Source of the DNA: Solwaraspora sp. WMMA2056
Lineage (GTDB): Bacteria > Actinomycetota > Actinomycetes > Mycobacteriales > Micromonosporaceae
Assembly: GCF_030345095.1 (NCBI RefSeq)
Contig: NZ_CP128360.1
Location: 1,302,001-1,366,000, forward strand
DNA: 64,000 nucleotides
Direction of reading: 5' to 3'
The translations under genes were made by a program, and so were the position numbers. Of this stretch, positions 34,626 through 47,210 are shown piece after piece. The notes below the pieces were generated by a model that saw only the letters and a list, made by a program, of their open reading frames with translations, was not told where the DNA came from and did not search any database. Position 1 is the first letter of the stretch; each line of letters starts with the position of its first letter.

Positions 34626-35303
34626 ATGGGAATCGAGGAGAAACTCCCCGCCGGCGTACTGCTCACCTCGGTGGAGAAGCTGGTCAACTGGTCCCGTAAG
34701 ACCTCGGTCTGGGGGGCGACCTTCGGGCTGGCCTGCTGCGCGATCGAGATGATGGCGGCCGGTGCCCCGCACTACGACATGGGGCGTTGGGGCATGGAGG
34801 TCTTCCGGGCCTCGCCCCGGCAGGCCGACCTGATGATCGTCGCCGGCCGGGTCAGCCAGAAGATGGCCCCGGTGCTGCGGCAGATCTACGACCAGATGGC
34901 CGAGCCGCGCTGGGTGCTGTCGATGGGCGTCTGCGCCTCCAGCGGCGGCATGTTCAACAACTACGCGATCGTGCAGGGCGTCGACCACGTGGTGCCGGTC
35001 GACATGTACCTGCCGGGCTGCCCGCCGCGTCCGGAGATGCTCATCGACGCGGTCCTGAAACTGCGCGAGAAGATCGGCCACGAGCCGCTCGGACCGAACG
35101 GCCGCAAGATGCTCGAGGCCCGCCGCGCCCGCGGTGACGTGCCGGTGGTCGCCCCCGGGTCGATGCCGTCGTCGTACCGCTCCGACAAGACCCGCCGGGC
35201 CGAGTGGGAGCAGGCCGTCCGCGAGGGCCGCGAGGAGCAGCTGCGGATCGAGAACTGGATGAAAGCCGAGAACCACCTGCACGTCCGGGAGCGGCTGAAG
35301 TGA
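34626..35303 (+). CDS. nuoB: NADH-quinone oxidoreductase subunit B
   Basis: 225 residues. The N2 [4Fe-4S] cluster ligands are the tandem cysteines in ACCAIEMMA, the cysteine in [13 protein letters not shown] and that in PGCPPRPE. N2 is the last cluster before quinone. The protein is longer than the roughly 160-185 residue norm because of a charged C-terminal tail of about 60 residues, as in other actinomycetes. It starts 10 bp after nuoA with a GGAGG site. Confidence 0.97.
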   Translation: MGIEEKLPAGVLLTSVEKLVNWSRKTSVWGATFGLACCAIEMMAAGAPHYDMGRWGMEVFRASPRQADLMIVAGRVSQKMAPVLRQIYDQMAEPRWVLSMGVCASSGGMFNNYAIVQGVDHVVPVDMYLPGCPPRPEMLIDAVLKLREKIGHEPLGPNGRKMLEARRARGDVPVVAPGSMPSSYRSDKTRRAEWEQAVREGREEQLRIENWMKAENHLHVRERLK

Positions 35304-35334
35304 TGTCCGCGTCGACCAGCGAAAGGACGATCCA

Positions 35335-36081
35335 GTGACGGGGCCGACCAACGCGCCGAGCGAGCAGCCCGGTGGCGGCGTACCCGCCGCCGCGCCGCCG
35401 GTCGGGGCGACCAGCGGCGCGCCGGCCGAGTACCCGCCGGCAAGTCCGGCCGGGCGTGGCATGTTCGGCATCCAGGGTTCCGGCGACACCTCCGGCTTCG
35501 GCGGTCTGGTCCGCCGCCGGGCCTCCGTGGCCGGCAGCGAGCGGCCGTACGGCGGCTACTTCGACGAGGTCTGCGACGCGCTGGAGGAGGCCTACCCGGC
35601 GTTCGCCGACGCGATCGAGAAGGTCGTCGTCGACCGGGGCGAGCTGACCCTGCACATCAAGCCGGAGCGCATCGCCGAGGTGTGCCGGGTGATGCGCGAC
35701 GACGAGTCGCTGCGTTTCGAGCTCTGCTCCTCCGTCTCCGGAGTGGACTACCTCGGTGCCGACGAGCGTCGACTGCACGTCGTCTACCAGCTGACCTCGA
35801 TGACGTACCGCCGTCGGGTCCGGCTGGAAGCGGCGGTCAGCGCCGAGGACCCGCACCTGCCCAGCGTCACCGCCGTCTACCCGACCGCCGACTGGCAGGA
35901 GCGGGAGACGTACGACATGTTCGGGGTGGTCTTCGACGGCCACCCGGCGCTGACCCGGATCCTGATGCCGGACGACTGGGAGGGCCACCCGCAGCGCAAG
36001 GACTACCCGCTGGGCGGTGTCCCGGTGGAGTACAAGGGCGCCGAGATCCCACCGCCGGACAAGCGGAGGAGCTACCAATGA
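35335..36081 (+). CDS. nuoC: NADH-quinone oxidoreductase subunit C
   Basis: 248 residues. A disordered Pro/Gly/Ala-rich N-terminus of about 50 residues precedes the 30-kDa subunit fold. The signature near the C-terminus includes [27 protein letters not shown] and RKDYPLGG. NuoC supports the NuoBD quinone module and is separate from NuoD here, unlike in E. coli. GTG start; the stop overlaps nuoD (ATGA). Confidence 0.96.
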   Translation: MTGPTNAPSEQPGGGVPAAAPPVGATSGAPAEYPPASPAGRGMFGIQGSGDTSGFGGLVRRRASVAGSERPYGGYFDEVCDALEEAYPAFADAIEKVVVDRGELTLHIKPERIAEVCRVMRDDESLRFELCSSVSGVDYLGADERRLHVVYQLTSMTYRRRVRLEAAVSAEDPHLPSVTAVYPTADWQERETYDMFGVVFDGHPALTRILMPDDWEGHPQRKDYPLGGVPVEYKGAEIPPPDKRRSYQ

Positions 36082-37400
36082 CCGCCGGATACGCAACCGA
36101 GCGCGACACCGACGAGGGCAAGGTCTTCACCGTCACCGGTGGGGACTGGGACACCGTGGTCGGCGGCACCGACCCGCTCACCGACGAGCGGATCATCGTC
36201 AACATGGGTCCGCAGCACCCGTCCACCCACGGCGTACTGCGCCTGGTGCTGGAGCTGGAGGGTGAGACGGTCCGGGAGGCCCGGACGGTCGTCGGCTACC
36301 TGCACACCGGGATCGAGAAGAACCTCGAGTACCGCAACTGGGTGCAGGGCACCACCTTCGTCACCCGGATGGACTACCTGGCGCCGATCTTCAACGAGAC
36401 GGCGTACAGCCTCGCGGTCGAGAAGCTGCTGGGGATCACCGACGACATCACCGACCGGGCGAACACCATCCGGGTGCTGATGATGGAGCTCAACCGGATC
36501 TCCTCGCACCTGATCTGGCTGGGCACCACCGGTCTGGAGCTCGGCGCGATCTCGATCATGCTGTACTGCTTCCGGGAACGCGAGTACATCCTGGAGATCT
36601 TCGAACTGGTCTCCGGGCTGCGGATGAACATGGCCTACGTCCGTCCCGGCGGGGTCGCCCAGGACATCCCGGACGAGGCGATCACCAAGATCCGCGAGTT
36701 CCTGAAGATGATGCCGAAGCGGCTCAAGGAGTACGAGGACCTGCTCTCCGGGCAGCCGATCTGGCTGGAGCGGACGCAGAACGTCGCGGTGCTCGACGTC
36801 ACCGGCTGCCTGGCGCTGGGCATCACCGGTCCGGTGCTGCGCTCGGCCGGGCTCGCCTGGGACCTGCGCAAGACCATGCCGTACTGCGGCTACGAGAACT
36901 ACGAGTTCGACGTACCGACCACGCCGACCGCCGACGTCTGGGGCCGCTACCTGGTCCGGATGGCCGAGATGCGGGAGTCGCTGAAGATCGTCGAGCAGGC
37001 GCTGGACCGGCTCGAGCCCGGCCCGATCATGGTGGCCGACAAGAAGATCGCCTGGCCGGCGCAGCTGGCCATCGGCGTCGACGGCATGGGCAACTCGCTG
37101 GAGCACGTCGCCAAGATCATGGGTCAGTCGATGGAGTCGCTGATCCACCACTTCAAGCTGGTGACCGAGGGCTTCCGGGTGCCACCCGGCCAGGTGTACG
37201 TCGGCATCGAGTCACCCCGGGGCGAGCTGGGCGTACACGCCGTCTCCGACGGCGGGACCCGCCCGTACCGGGTGCACTACCGCGAACCGAGCTTCGTCAA
37301 CCTTCAGGCGATCCCGGCCATGGCCGAAGGCGGGCTGCTCGCCGACGTGATCGCCGGGGGCGCCTCGTTGGACCCCGTGATGGGTGGGTGTGACCGCTGA
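36078..37400 (+). CDS. nuoD: NADH-quinone oxidoreductase subunit D
   Basis: 440 residues, the 49-kDa subunit. [20 protein letters not shown] forms the quinone-pocket loop. [30 protein letters not shown] and the C-terminal ESPRGELG with [18 protein letters not shown] complete the family pattern. It forms the quinone-binding site with NuoB. The ATG overlaps the nuoC stop and its stop overlaps nuoE. Confidence 0.97.
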   Translation: MTAGYATERDTDEGKVFTVTGGDWDTVVGGTDPLTDERIIVNMGPQHPSTHGVLRLVLELEGETVREARTVVGYLHTGIEKNLEYRNWVQGTTFVTRMDYLAPIFNETAYSLAVEKLLGITDDITDRANTIRVLMMELNRISSHLIWLGTTGLELGAISIMLYCFREREYILEIFELVSGLRMNMAYVRPGGVAQDIPDEAITKIREFLKMMPKRLKEYEDLLSGQPIWLERTQNVAVLDVTGCLALGITGPVLRSAGLAWDLRKTMPYCGYENYEFDVPTTPTADVWGRYLVRMAEMRESLKIVEQALDRLEPGPIMVADKKIAWPAQLAIGVDGMGNSLEHVAKIMGQSMESLIHHFKLVTEGFRVPPGQVYVGIESPRGELGVHAVSDGGTRPYRVHYREPSFVNLQAIPAMAEGGLLADVIAGGASLDPVMGGCDR

Positions 37401-38391
37401 TGGGCTTCAGTCAGGAAACGCACGACCGGGCCCGGGAAATCATCGCCCGGTATCCGGCGGACCGGTCCCGCTCGGCGCTGCTGCCGCTGCTGCACCTGGT
37501 GCAGTCCGAGGACGGCTACGTCTCGCCGGCCGGCGTCGAGTTCTGCGCCGAGCAGCTGGGGATCAACAAGGCCCAGGTCAGCGCGGTCGCCACCTTCTAC
37601 ACGATGTACAAGCGCCGGCCCACCGGTGACTGGCTGGTCAGCGTCTGCACCAACACCATGTGCGACGTGCTCGGCGGGCAGCGGGTCTACGACGCGCTCA
37701 GCGAGCACCTCGGTGTCGGGCACGAGGAGACCACCGCCGACGGCACGGTCACCCTGGAACACGCCGAATGCCTGGCCGCCTGCGACTACGGCCCGGTGAT
37801 GACGGTCAACTACGACTTCTTCGACAAGGTCGACCCGGACATCGCGCTCGGGGTCGTCGAGGAGTTGCGCGCCGGCGGCCGGCCGACCCCCACCCGGGGT
37901 GCCCGGCTGTGCACCCTGAAGGAGATGTCGCTGCAGCTCGCCGGCTTCTCCGACACCCGCGAGGGTGCGGTCGCCGACGGACCGGCCGGCGACGCCACCC
38001 TGCGCGGGCTGCGGCTGGCCCAGCAGCACGGCATCGCCGTCGCCGGCTTCGACCCGAACACCCCGATCACCGGCGACGCGCCGGAGCCAGCGGCCAGCCG
38101 GCCGGCACCGGCCGCGACCGGCAGCACCGCTCCGGACGTCAAGGCCCCGCAGGCCAAGTCGCCGGAGATCCGGGCCGCCGAGACCCGCGCGCCGGACGCG
38201 AAGACGCCGGCGCCGGACGCGCCCGGCACCACCGTGCCGGCCGACCGGGCCGAGCCGGACAGCGACGCCGAGGCCGCCGAGGCGGCCGGCACCGCCGCCA
38301 ACCCGCCGGCCGGCGACGCCAAACCGGCCGGTGACAGCCCGCAGCCGCAGCGTGAGGCGCTGCGGGACGCGCGCAGCGAGGAGGGCACGGC

Positions 38392-38395
<4 letters not shown>
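37400..38395 (+). CDS. nuoE: NADH-quinone oxidoreductase subunit E with long C-terminal extension
   Basis: 331 residues. Residues about 1-170 are the 24-kDa thioredoxin-like [2Fe-2S] subunit, with cluster cysteines in CTNTMC and CLAAC. The remaining ~160 residues are not part of the conserved fold. About 170-215 are still structured in appearance; about 220-331 are Ala/Pro/Glu/Asp-rich, repetitive and probably disordered. NuoE forms the NADH-oxidising module with NuoF. A 1-bp overlap with nuoD and a 4-bp overlap with nuoF show coupling. Confidence 0.95.
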
Positions 38396-39743
<1,348 letters not shown>

Positions 39744-39744
<1 letters not shown>

Positions 39745-42284
39745 TGAGCGACGTAGCCAAGACCACCGAGACGGTGACGTTGACCATCGACGGCGTCGAG
39801 GTCACCGCGCCCAAGGGGGCGCTGCTGATCCGGGTGGCCGAGAAGCTGGGCATCGAGATCCCCAGGTTCTGTGACCACCCGCTGCTCGCCCCGGCCGGTG
39901 CCTGCCGGCAGTGTCTGGTCGACGTCGAGGGCCAGCGCAAGCCGGTCGCCTCGTGCACCCAGACCGTCGCCGAGGGCATGGTGGTCCGCACCCAGCTCAC
40001 CTCCGACGTGGCCAAGAAGGCCCAGCAGGGGGTCATGGAGCTGCTGCTGGTCAACCACCCGCTGGACTGCCCGATGTGCGACAAGGGCGGTGAGTGCCCG
40101 CTGCAGAACCAGGCGATGTCCACCGGTCGGCCGGACTCCCGCTTCCACGAGCACAAGCGGGAGTACCCCAAGCCGGTCGAGATCTCCAGCCAGGTGCTGC
40201 TGGACCGGGAACGCTGCGTACTGTGCCAACGCTGCACCCGGTTCTCCGAGGAGATCGCCGGTGACACGTTCATCGACCTGATGGACCGCTCCTCCGGCGA
40301 GCAGATCAACGTCTACCGCGACGAGGCGTTCGGCGCCGACCCGGCGGTCGACGGCGAGGCCGGTGCCGGCGACGAGCCGTTCAACTCCTACTTCTCCGGC
40401 AACACCGTGCAGATCTGCCCGGTCGGCGCCCTCACCGGCGCCCAGTACCGGTTCCGGGCCCGCCCGTTCGACCTGGTGTCCACGCCGAGCGTCTGCGAGC
40501 ACTGCTCGGCCGGCTGCGCCCAGCGCACCGACCACCGGCGCGGCAAGGTGATGCGCCGGCTGGCCGGCGACGACCCGGCCGTCAACGAGGAATGGAACTG
40601 CGACAAGGGCCGGTGGGGTTTCCGCTACGCCACCGCCACCGACCGGCTGACCACCCCGCTGGTGCGCGACGCCGACAGCGGTGAGCTGCGCGAAGCGTCC
40701 TGGAGCGAGGCCCTGGCGGTCGCCGCCGACGGGCTGCGCAAGGCCCGCGACGGCGCGTACGGCGTCGGGGTGCTCACCGGCGGCCGGCTCACCGTCGAGG
40801 ACGCCTACGCCTACGCGAAGTTCGCCCGGGTGGCGCTGCGTACCAACGACATCGACTTCCGGGCCCGGCCGATCGCCGGTGCCGCCGGCTCCACCGAGGA
40901 GGCCGAGTTCCTGGCCGCCCGGGTCGCCGGCAGCGCCGAGGTGACCTACGCCGACGTCGAGCAGGCCCCGGTGGTGGTGCTCGCCGGGCTGGAACCGGAG
41001 GAGGAGTGCCCGATCCTCTTCCTGCGGCTGCGTAAGGCGTACACCAAGAAGGGCCTGCGGGTGGTGGCGCTCGCGCCGTACCTGAGCCGGGGCCTGGAGA
41101 AGCTCGGCGCCACGCTGGTGCCGACCGTGCCCGGCGACGAGGCGCGGCTGCTCACCGAGGATGCCACGGTCACCGAGGCACTCGCCCGCTCCGGCGCGAT
41201 CCTGATCGTCGGCGAGCGGCTGGCCGGCGTACCCGGCGGGTTGTCGGCCGCCGGCGCGGTCGCCGACCGGGCCGGCGCGAAGCTTGCCTGGGTGCCCCGC
41301 CGGGCCGGTGACCGGGGCGCGGTCGACGCCGGCTGCCTGCCGAACCTGCTGCCCGGTGGCCGCCCGGTCGCCGACGCGGCGGCCCGCGCCGAGCTCACTG
41401 GAGCCTGGGACATCGGGGCCGGGATCATCCCGGCCGAGCCGGGCCGCGACGTCGACGCGATCGTCGCGGCGACCGCCGCCGGCAAGATCGGCGCGCTGGT
41501 CGTCGCCGGCGTCGACCCGGCCGACCTGACCGATCCGCGGCTGGCCGAGCAGGCCCTGGACGAGGTGCCGTTCCTGGTCAGCCTGGAGATCCGGCACAGC
41601 GCGGTGACCCGCCGCGCCGACGTGGTCTTCCCGGTCGCCCCGGTGGTGGAGAAGGCCGGCAGCTTCGTCGACTGGGAAGGCCGGCTGCGCACCTTCGGGG
41701 TGGTGCTGGAGACGACCGCGATGCCCGACGCGCGGGTGCTCGACGCGCTCGCCGCCCAACTCGGCGTCACCCTCGGCACCGGCGAGGTCAACCTGATCCG
41801 CCGGGAGCTTGGCGCGCTGCCGGCTACCAAGGCCCAGCGGCCCGGTCTGCCGCTGGTCGACCCGGTCGCGGTGGCGGCACCGGGAGCCGGCGAAGCGGTC
41901 CTGGCCACCTGGCACCACCTGATCGACCTCGGCACCCTCACCGACGGCGACACCCACCTGGGTGGCACGGCGCGGCGGCCGGTGGTCCGGCTCGGCAAGG
42001 CGCTGGCCGGCGCGCTCGACGTCGCCGACGGCGACCCGGTCACCGTCGGCACCGACCGGGGCGCGGTCACCCTGCCGGCGGCGGTCACCGACGGGCTGCC
42101 CGACGGGGTGGTCTGGCTGCCGACGAACTCGCCCGGCTCCACCGTGCGCCGCAGCCTCGGCGTGGCCGGCGGAGCGGTGGTCCGGGTCGGCGCGGCCGCC
42201 GGCCCGACCGGCGACAGCACGGCCGCCGGTGGTGCGGTCGGCGGCAACGGCGCGACGAACCTCAACGTAGGGGGTCTGCGGTGA
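39744..42284 (+). CDS. nuoG: NADH-quinone oxidoreductase subunit G
   Basis: 846 residues, the 75-kDa subunit. The ferredoxin-like N-terminus has [16 protein letters not shown] for N1b, [14 protein letters not shown] for the His/Cys N5 region and [13 protein letters not shown] with ICPVGAL for N4. CEHCSAGC begins the molybdopterin-oxidoreductase-like domain, which carries an extra N7-type cysteine set and is degenerate towards the C-terminus. The final ~40 residues are Gly/Ala-rich. It carries electrons from NuoF towards NuoI. Confidence 0.97.
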
Positions 42285-43630
42285 ACCCAGTGGCACAGGA
42301 TCCCACCCTGGCCGACTTCGGGCTGGACCCGTGGTGGCTGATCCTGATCAAGGTGGTCTTCGCCTTCGTGTTCGGCCTGGTCGGCACGCTGCTCGGCGTC
42401 TGGTTCGAGCGGCGGGTCGTCGGCCGGATGCAGGTGCGGCCCGGCCCGAACCAGGCCGGTCCGTTCGGTCTGCTGCAGACCCTGGCGGACGGCCTGAAGA
42501 TGGCCTTCAAGGAGGACATCCTGCCGAAGGCCTCCGACAAGGTGGTCTACTTCTTCGCCCCGACGATCTCGGTGATCTGCGCGGTGACCGCGCTGTCGGT
42601 GATCCCGTTCGGGCCGATGGTGAGCATCTTCGGCACCCGGACCCCGCTGCAGGTAACCGACGTGCCGGTGGCGGTGCTGGTGCTGCTGGCCTGCTCGTCG
42701 ATGGGCGTGTACGGCCTGGTGCTCGGCGGCTGGGCGTCCGGGTCGACGTACCCGCTGCTCGGCGGCCTGCGCTCGACGGCGCAGGTGATCTCCTACGAGA
42801 TCGCACTCGGGCTGTCGGTGGTCGGCGTGTTCATGACCGCCGGCACGATGTCGACCAGCGGCATCGTCGCCGCCCAGTCGGGCGGTGACCGGGTCACCTC
42901 GATCGCTGGCTTCGACCTGTACGCGCCGGGCTGGTACGCGATCCTGCTGCTGCCCAGCTTCATCATCTTCTTCATCGCGGCGGTCGCCGAGACCAACCGG
43001 GCACCGTTCGACCTGCCCGAGGCCGAGTCCGAGCTGGTCGCCGGCTACATGACCGAGTACAGCTCGCTGAAGTTCGCGCTGTTCATGCTCTCCGAGTACG
43101 TCGCCATGGTGACCATGTCGGCGGTGACGGTGACGCTGTTCCTCGGCGGCTGGCGGGCACCCTGGCCGATCAGCATCTGGGACGGGGCCAACTCCGGCTG
43201 GTGGCCGATGCTCTGGTTCATGGGCAAGGTCATCGCGCTGGTGTTCGTCTTCGTCTGGCTGCGCGGCACCCTGCCCCGGTTGCGCTACGACCAGTTCATG
43301 CGGTTCGGCTGGAAGGTACTGCTGCCGATCAACCTGCTCTGGATCCTGGCGCTCGGCGGTATCCGGGTGACCAGCGGCTGGGAGCGCAACGACCGGCTGG
43401 TCGCGATCGGCATCCCGGTCGCGATCCTGCTGGCCGTGGTGATCTTCTGGCCGAGCCGCAGGCAACAGCCGACGCCGACCCTGCAGGAGCAGGTCGACAC
43501 CCGTCCGCCGGGCAGCTTCCCGCTGCCCCCGATGGACCTGCAGGTCCCGCCCAGCCCCCGGGCCAAGCGGGCGGTAGCCGAACGGGAACCGGCCCAGGTC
43601 GGTCCCGCCGCCGACGACAAGGAGGTGTGA
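42281..43630 (+). CDS. nuoH: NADH-quinone oxidoreductase subunit H
   Basis: 449 residues with eight or nine helices. [22 protein letters not shown] and the acidic loop [20 protein letters not shown] near the quinone channel are diagnostic. A cytoplasmic C-terminal extension of about 60 residues (Pro/Arg-rich) is beyond the usual ~330-410 length and common in actinomycetes. GTG start overlapping the nuoG stop. Confidence 0.97.
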   Translation: MNPVAQDPTLADFGLDPWWLILIKVVFAFVFGLVGTLLGVWFERRVVGRMQVRPGPNQAGPFGLLQTLADGLKMAFKEDILPKASDKVVYFFAPTISVICAVTALSVIPFGPMVSIFGTRTPLQVTDVPVAVLVLLACSSMGVYGLVLGGWASGSTYPLLGGLRSTAQVISYEIALGLSVVGVFMTAGTMSTSGIVAAQSGGDRVTSIAGFDLYAPGWYAILLLPSFIIFFIAAVAETNRAPFDLPEAESELVAGYMTEYSSLKFALFMLSEYVAMVTMSAVTVTLFLGGWRAPWPISIWDGANSGWWPMLWFMGKVIALVFVFVWLRGTLPRLRYDQFMRFGWKVLLPINLLWILALGGIRVTSGWERNDRLVAIGIPVAILLAVVIFWPSRRQQPTPTLQEQVDTRPPGSFPLPPMDLQVPPSPRAKRAVAEREPAQVGPAADDKEV

Positions 43631-43631
43631 C

Positions 43632-44228
43632 GTGGGCGCGATCACGGGAACGTTCAAGGGGTTCGGGGTCACCTTCTCCCACATGTTCCGCAAGGTGGTC
43701 ACCACCGACTACCCGTTCAAGCCGCCGGTGTCCGCGCCGCGTTACCACGGCCGGCACATTCTCAACCGGCACCCGGACGGGCTGGAGAAGTGCATCGGCT
43801 GTGAGCTGTGCGCGTGGGCCTGCCCGGCGGACGCGATCTACGTCGAGGGCGGCGACAACACCGAGGAACAGCGGTTCTCCCCGGGTGAGCGGTACGCCAG
43901 CACGTACCAGATCAACTACGCCCGGTGCATCTTCTGTGGGCTGTGCATCGAGGCCTGCCCGACCCGCTCGTTGACCATGAGTAACGAGTACGAGCTGGCC
44001 CGCGACTCCCGGCAGGACCTGATCTTCACCAAGGAGCAGCTGCTGGCGCCGCTGCTGCCGGGCATGGAGCAGCCGCCGCACCCGATGCGGCTGGGCGACA
44101 GCGAGAAGGACTACTACGTCGGGGCGCTGACCAACCCCGGTACGTCGGCCGGTGCGGAACGGGCGCCCTGGTCGGAGCAGGGCACCGAGGACGGCTCGGG
44201 GACGACGACGGGAGAGGCCAAGCCATGA
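43632..44228 (+). CDS. nuoI: NADH-quinone oxidoreductase subunit I
   Basis: 198 residues. Two 8-iron ferredoxin motifs, [12 protein letters not shown] and [12 protein letters not shown], hold clusters N6a and N6b that link NuoG to NuoB. The N-terminal amphipathic helix contacts the membrane arm, and the C-terminus is a polar extension. GTG start 1 bp after nuoH; overlaps nuoJ by 4 bp. Confidence 0.97.
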   Translation: MGAITGTFKGFGVTFSHMFRKVVTTDYPFKPPVSAPRYHGRHILNRHPDGLEKCIGCELCAWACPADAIYVEGGDNTEEQRFSPGERYASTYQINYARCIFCGLCIEACPTRSLTMSNEYELARDSRQDLIFTKEQLLAPLLPGMEQPPHPMRLGDSEKDYYVGALTNPGTSAGAERAPWSEQGTEDGSGTTTGEAKP

Positions 44229-44983
44229 CCGAGGTCCTCGCAGCGGAGGTCTCCACTGGAGAGGCGGTGACCTTCTGGATCCTGGCTCCGCTCGCGCTGC
44301 TCGGCGCGATCGGCATGGTGTGGGCCCGCAACGCGGTGCACTCCGCGCTCTGGCTGGTCCTGACCATGCTCTGCCTCGGCGTCTTCTACGTCGTGCAGGG
44401 CGGGCCGTTCATCGGCCTGGTGCAGATCATCGTCTACACCGGCGCCATCATGATGCTGTTCCTGTTCGTGCTGATGCTGGTCGGCCGGGACGCCTCGGAC
44501 TCGCTGATCGAGACCCTGCGCGGGCAGCGGGTCGCCGCCGTCGTGCTCGGCGTCGGCTTCGCCGCGCTGGTCGGCACCGGGCTGTATCGGGGCCTGGGCG
44601 GGGTGCAGGCGGTCGGTCTGGAGCAGGCCAACGCGGACGGCAACGTCCAGGGCATCGCCGCTCTGCTGTTCACCCGCTACCTGGTGGCCTTCGAGGTGAC
44701 CGCCGCTCTGCTGACCACCGCCGCGATCGGCGCGCTGATCCTGGCGCACATCGAGAAGCGCAAGGAGGAGCGGCGCGGTCAGCCGGAGATGATGCGGCAA
44801 CGGTTCGCGCCGGGCAACTACCCGGGCCCGAAGCCGGGGCCGGGTGTCTACGCCACCTCCACCTCGGTCGCCACGCCGGGCCGGCTGCCCGACGGCACGC
44901 TCACCGAGCGGAGCATCCCGGCGATCCTGCCGACGCGTGAACTTTCGCCGAGCGAGGCCGCCCCGAAGGGGACTGACAAATGA
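44225..44983 (+). CDS. nuoJ: NADH-quinone oxidoreductase subunit J
   Basis: 252 residues with five membrane helices. The conserved helix 3 is [18 protein letters not shown], whose pi-bulge region is important for coupling. After the fifth helix a cytoplasmic tail of about 75 residues extends the protein past the usual ~165-185. Overlaps nuoI and nuoK by 4 bp each. Confidence 0.96.
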   Translation: MTEVLAAEVSTGEAVTFWILAPLALLGAIGMVWARNAVHSALWLVLTMLCLGVFYVVQGGPFIGLVQIIVYTGAIMMLFLFVLMLVGRDASDSLIETLRGQRVAAVVLGVGFAALVGTGLYRGLGGVQAVGLEQANADGNVQGIAALLFTRYLVAFEVTAALLTTAAIGALILAHIEKRKEERRGQPEMMRQRFAPGNYPGPKPGPGVYATSTSVATPGRLPDGTLTERSIPAILPTRELSPSEAAPKGTDK

Positions 44984-45279
44984 CTCCGGACAACTACCTG
45001 ATCCTGTCGGCGGTGCTGTTCACCATCGGCGCGGTCGGCGTGCTGGTCCGCCGAAACGCGATCGTGCTGTTCATGTGCATCGAGCTGATGCTCAATGCGG
45101 CGAACCTGGCGCTGGTCACCTTCAGCCGGATCAACGGTGACCTCAACGGCCAGATCATCGCCTTCTTCGTGATGGTCGTGGCGGCCGCCGAGGTGGTCGT
45201 GGGGCTCGCCATCATCACGACCATCTTCCGGACTCGACGCTCGGCGAGCGTCGACGACGCCAACCTGCTGAAGTACTAA
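44980..45279 (+). CDS. nuoK: NADH-quinone oxidoreductase subunit K
   Basis: 99 residues, the standard length, three helices. The conserved membrane glutamates lie in [18 protein letters not shown] and in the [11 protein letters not shown] helix; they form part of the proton path. ATG overlapping the nuoJ stop. Confidence 0.97.
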   Translation: MTPDNYLILSAVLFTIGAVGVLVRRNAIVLFMCIELMLNAANLALVTFSRINGDLNGQIIAFFVMVVAAAEVVVGLAIITTIFRTRRSASVDDANLLKY

Positions 45280-45290
45280 GGGGCCCACAC

Positions 45291-47210
45291 GTGGAACCGA
45301 CTGTGGAGTACGCCCAGGCCACGGGGCTGCTGAGTAGCGTGTGGCTGCTGGTGGCCATCCCGCTGGCCAGCGCGGCGATCCTGCTGCTGCTCGGCAAGCG
45401 CGCCGACAAGTGGGGGCACTGGCTCGGCGTGGTCGCCGTCGGGGCGATCTTCGTCCTCGGCCTGACCTACTTCTTCCAGCTACGCGGCCTGGACAACCGG
45501 GCGGTCGAGCTGAGCCTGTGGCAGTTCATCGAGGTCGGTGGCCTGTCGGTGGACTTCGGGCTGCTGTTCGACCCGCTGTCGGCGGTCTTCGTGCTGCTGA
45601 TCACCGGCGTGGGTTTCCTGATCCACGTGTACGCGGTCGAGTACATGTCGCACGACGCGGGGCGGCGGCGCTTCTTCGCGTACTTCAACCTGTTCGTCGC
45701 CGCGATGCTGGTGCTGGTGCTCGGCAACAACTACGTGATGCTCTTCCTCGGCTGGGAGGGCGTCGGTCTGGCGTCGTACCTGCTGATCTCCTTCTGGTAC
45801 AACCTGCCGGCCGCGGCGACCGCCGGTAAGAAGGCGTTCCTGATGAACCGGGTCGGCGACGCCGGCCTGGTGCTGGCGATCTTCCTGATGTTCGCCACCC
45901 TCGGCACCACCCAGTTCGACGCGGTCTTCACCGGCGCCGGCGCGCTGGCCTCCGGCACGATCCTGGCGATGGGCCTGCTGCTGCTGCTCGGCGCCACCGG
46001 TAAGTCCGGCCAGTTCCCGCTGCAGGCCTGGTTGCCCGACGCCATGGAGGGCCCCACCCCGGTCTCGGCGCTGATCCACGCCGCGACGATGGTCACCGCC
46101 GGCGTCTACCTGATCGCCCGGTCCAACCCGATCTTCTCGGCCAACCCGACGCTGCAGACCGTGGTGGTCAGCGTCGGTGCGGCCACCCTGCTGATCGGCG
46201 CGATCATCGGCTGCGCCAAGGACGACATCAAGCGGGTGCTGGCCTGGTCGACGGTCTCCCAGATCGGCTACATGTTCCTCGGTGTCGGGCTCGGCGGCGG
46301 CGCGTACGCCCTGGCGATCGTGCACCTGCTGGCGCACGGCTTCTTCAAGGCCGGGCTGTTCCTCGGCGCCGGCTCGGTGATGCACGGCATGTCCGACCAG
46401 ACCGACATCCGCCGCTTCGGTGGCCTGTGGCGCTACATGAAGATCACTTGGGCCACCTTCGGGCTGGCCTGGCTGGCGATCATCGGCATCCCACCGTTGT
46501 CCGGCTACTTCTCCAAGGAGCCGATCATCGCGGTGGCCTTCGAGCGGGAGGGCTGGACCGCCTGGCTGTTCGGCGGGGCCGCGCTGCTCGGTGCCGGGCT
46601 GACCGCCTTCTACATGACCCGGCTGTTCGTGCTGACCTTCCACGGCCCGAAGCGGTGGACCTCCGACATCGACCACCCGCACGAGTCGCCGGCGCTGATG
46701 ACCGTACCGCTGATTCTGCTGGCGGTCGGCTCGGTCGCCGCCGGTTGGCTGATGTCCACCTCGGTGCCCGAGTGGCTGACCCCGGTCTTCGGGGCCGAGG
46801 AGAGCGGCCACGAGGCGATGCTGTCGCACACCGCAGTCACCATCCTGGCGTTGGTGGTCACGGTGATCGGCGCGGTCGGCGGCTGGCTGCTGTTCCGCAA
46901 CGGCACCGCCGAGCAGGAGCAGCCGGCCGGCGTACTGGTCACCGCTGCCCGCAACAACCTCTACACCGACGCGGTCAACCGGGCGGTCTTCGAAAAGCCG
47001 GGTGTCTTCCTCACCCGGGCGCTGGTCTTCCTCGACAACCGGGGAGTCGACGGCCTGGTCAACGGCCTGGCCGCCGCGATCGGCGGCAGCTCCGGGCGGC
47101 TGCGGCGGCTGCAGACCGGCTTCGTGCGTTCGTACGCGATGTCTGTGCTCGCCGGTGCCTTCGTGGTGGTCGCGGCGTTCCTCGCCCTGCAGATGGGATG
47201 GCTGGCGTGA
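45291..47210 (+). CDS. nuoL: NADH-quinone oxidoreductase subunit L
   Basis: 639 residues, an antiporter-like subunit at the distal end. It has an N-terminal VEYMSHD, the core GWEGVGLASYLLISFWY, the proton-channel lysine region ATGKSGQFPLQAWLPDAMEGPTP, and a long C-terminal lateral helix. GTG start with a GGGG-rich site 11 bp after nuoK. The length matches other actinobacterial NuoL. Confidence 0.97.
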   Translation: MEPTVEYAQATGLLSSVWLLVAIPLASAAILLLLGKRADKWGHWLGVVAVGAIFVLGLTYFFQLRGLDNRAVELSLWQFIEVGGLSVDFGLLFDPLSAVFVLLITGVGFLIHVYAVEYMSHDAGRRRFFAYFNLFVAAMLVLVLGNNYVMLFLGWEGVGLASYLLISFWYNLPAAATAGKKAFLMNRVGDAGLVLAIFLMFATLGTTQFDAVFTGAGALASGTILAMGLLLLLGATGKSGQFPLQAWLPDAMEGPTPVSALIHAATMVTAGVYLIARSNPIFSANPTLQTVVVSVGAATLLIGAIIGCAKDDIKRVLAWSTVSQIGYMFLGVGLGGGAYALAIVHLLAHGFFKAGLFLGAGSVMHGMSDQTDIRRFGGLWRYMKITWATFGLAWLAIIGIPPLSGYFSKEPIIAVAFEREGWTAWLFGGAALLGAGLTAFYMTRLFVLTFHGPKRWTSDIDHPHESPALMTVPLILLAVGSVAAGWLMSTSVPEWLTPVFGAEESGHEAMLSHTAVTILALVVTVIGAVGGWLLFRNGTAEQEQPAGVLVTAARNNLYTDAVNRAVFEKPGVFLTRALVFLDNRGVDGLVNGLAAAIGGSSGRLRRLQTGFVRSYAMSVLAGAFVVVAAFLALQMGWLA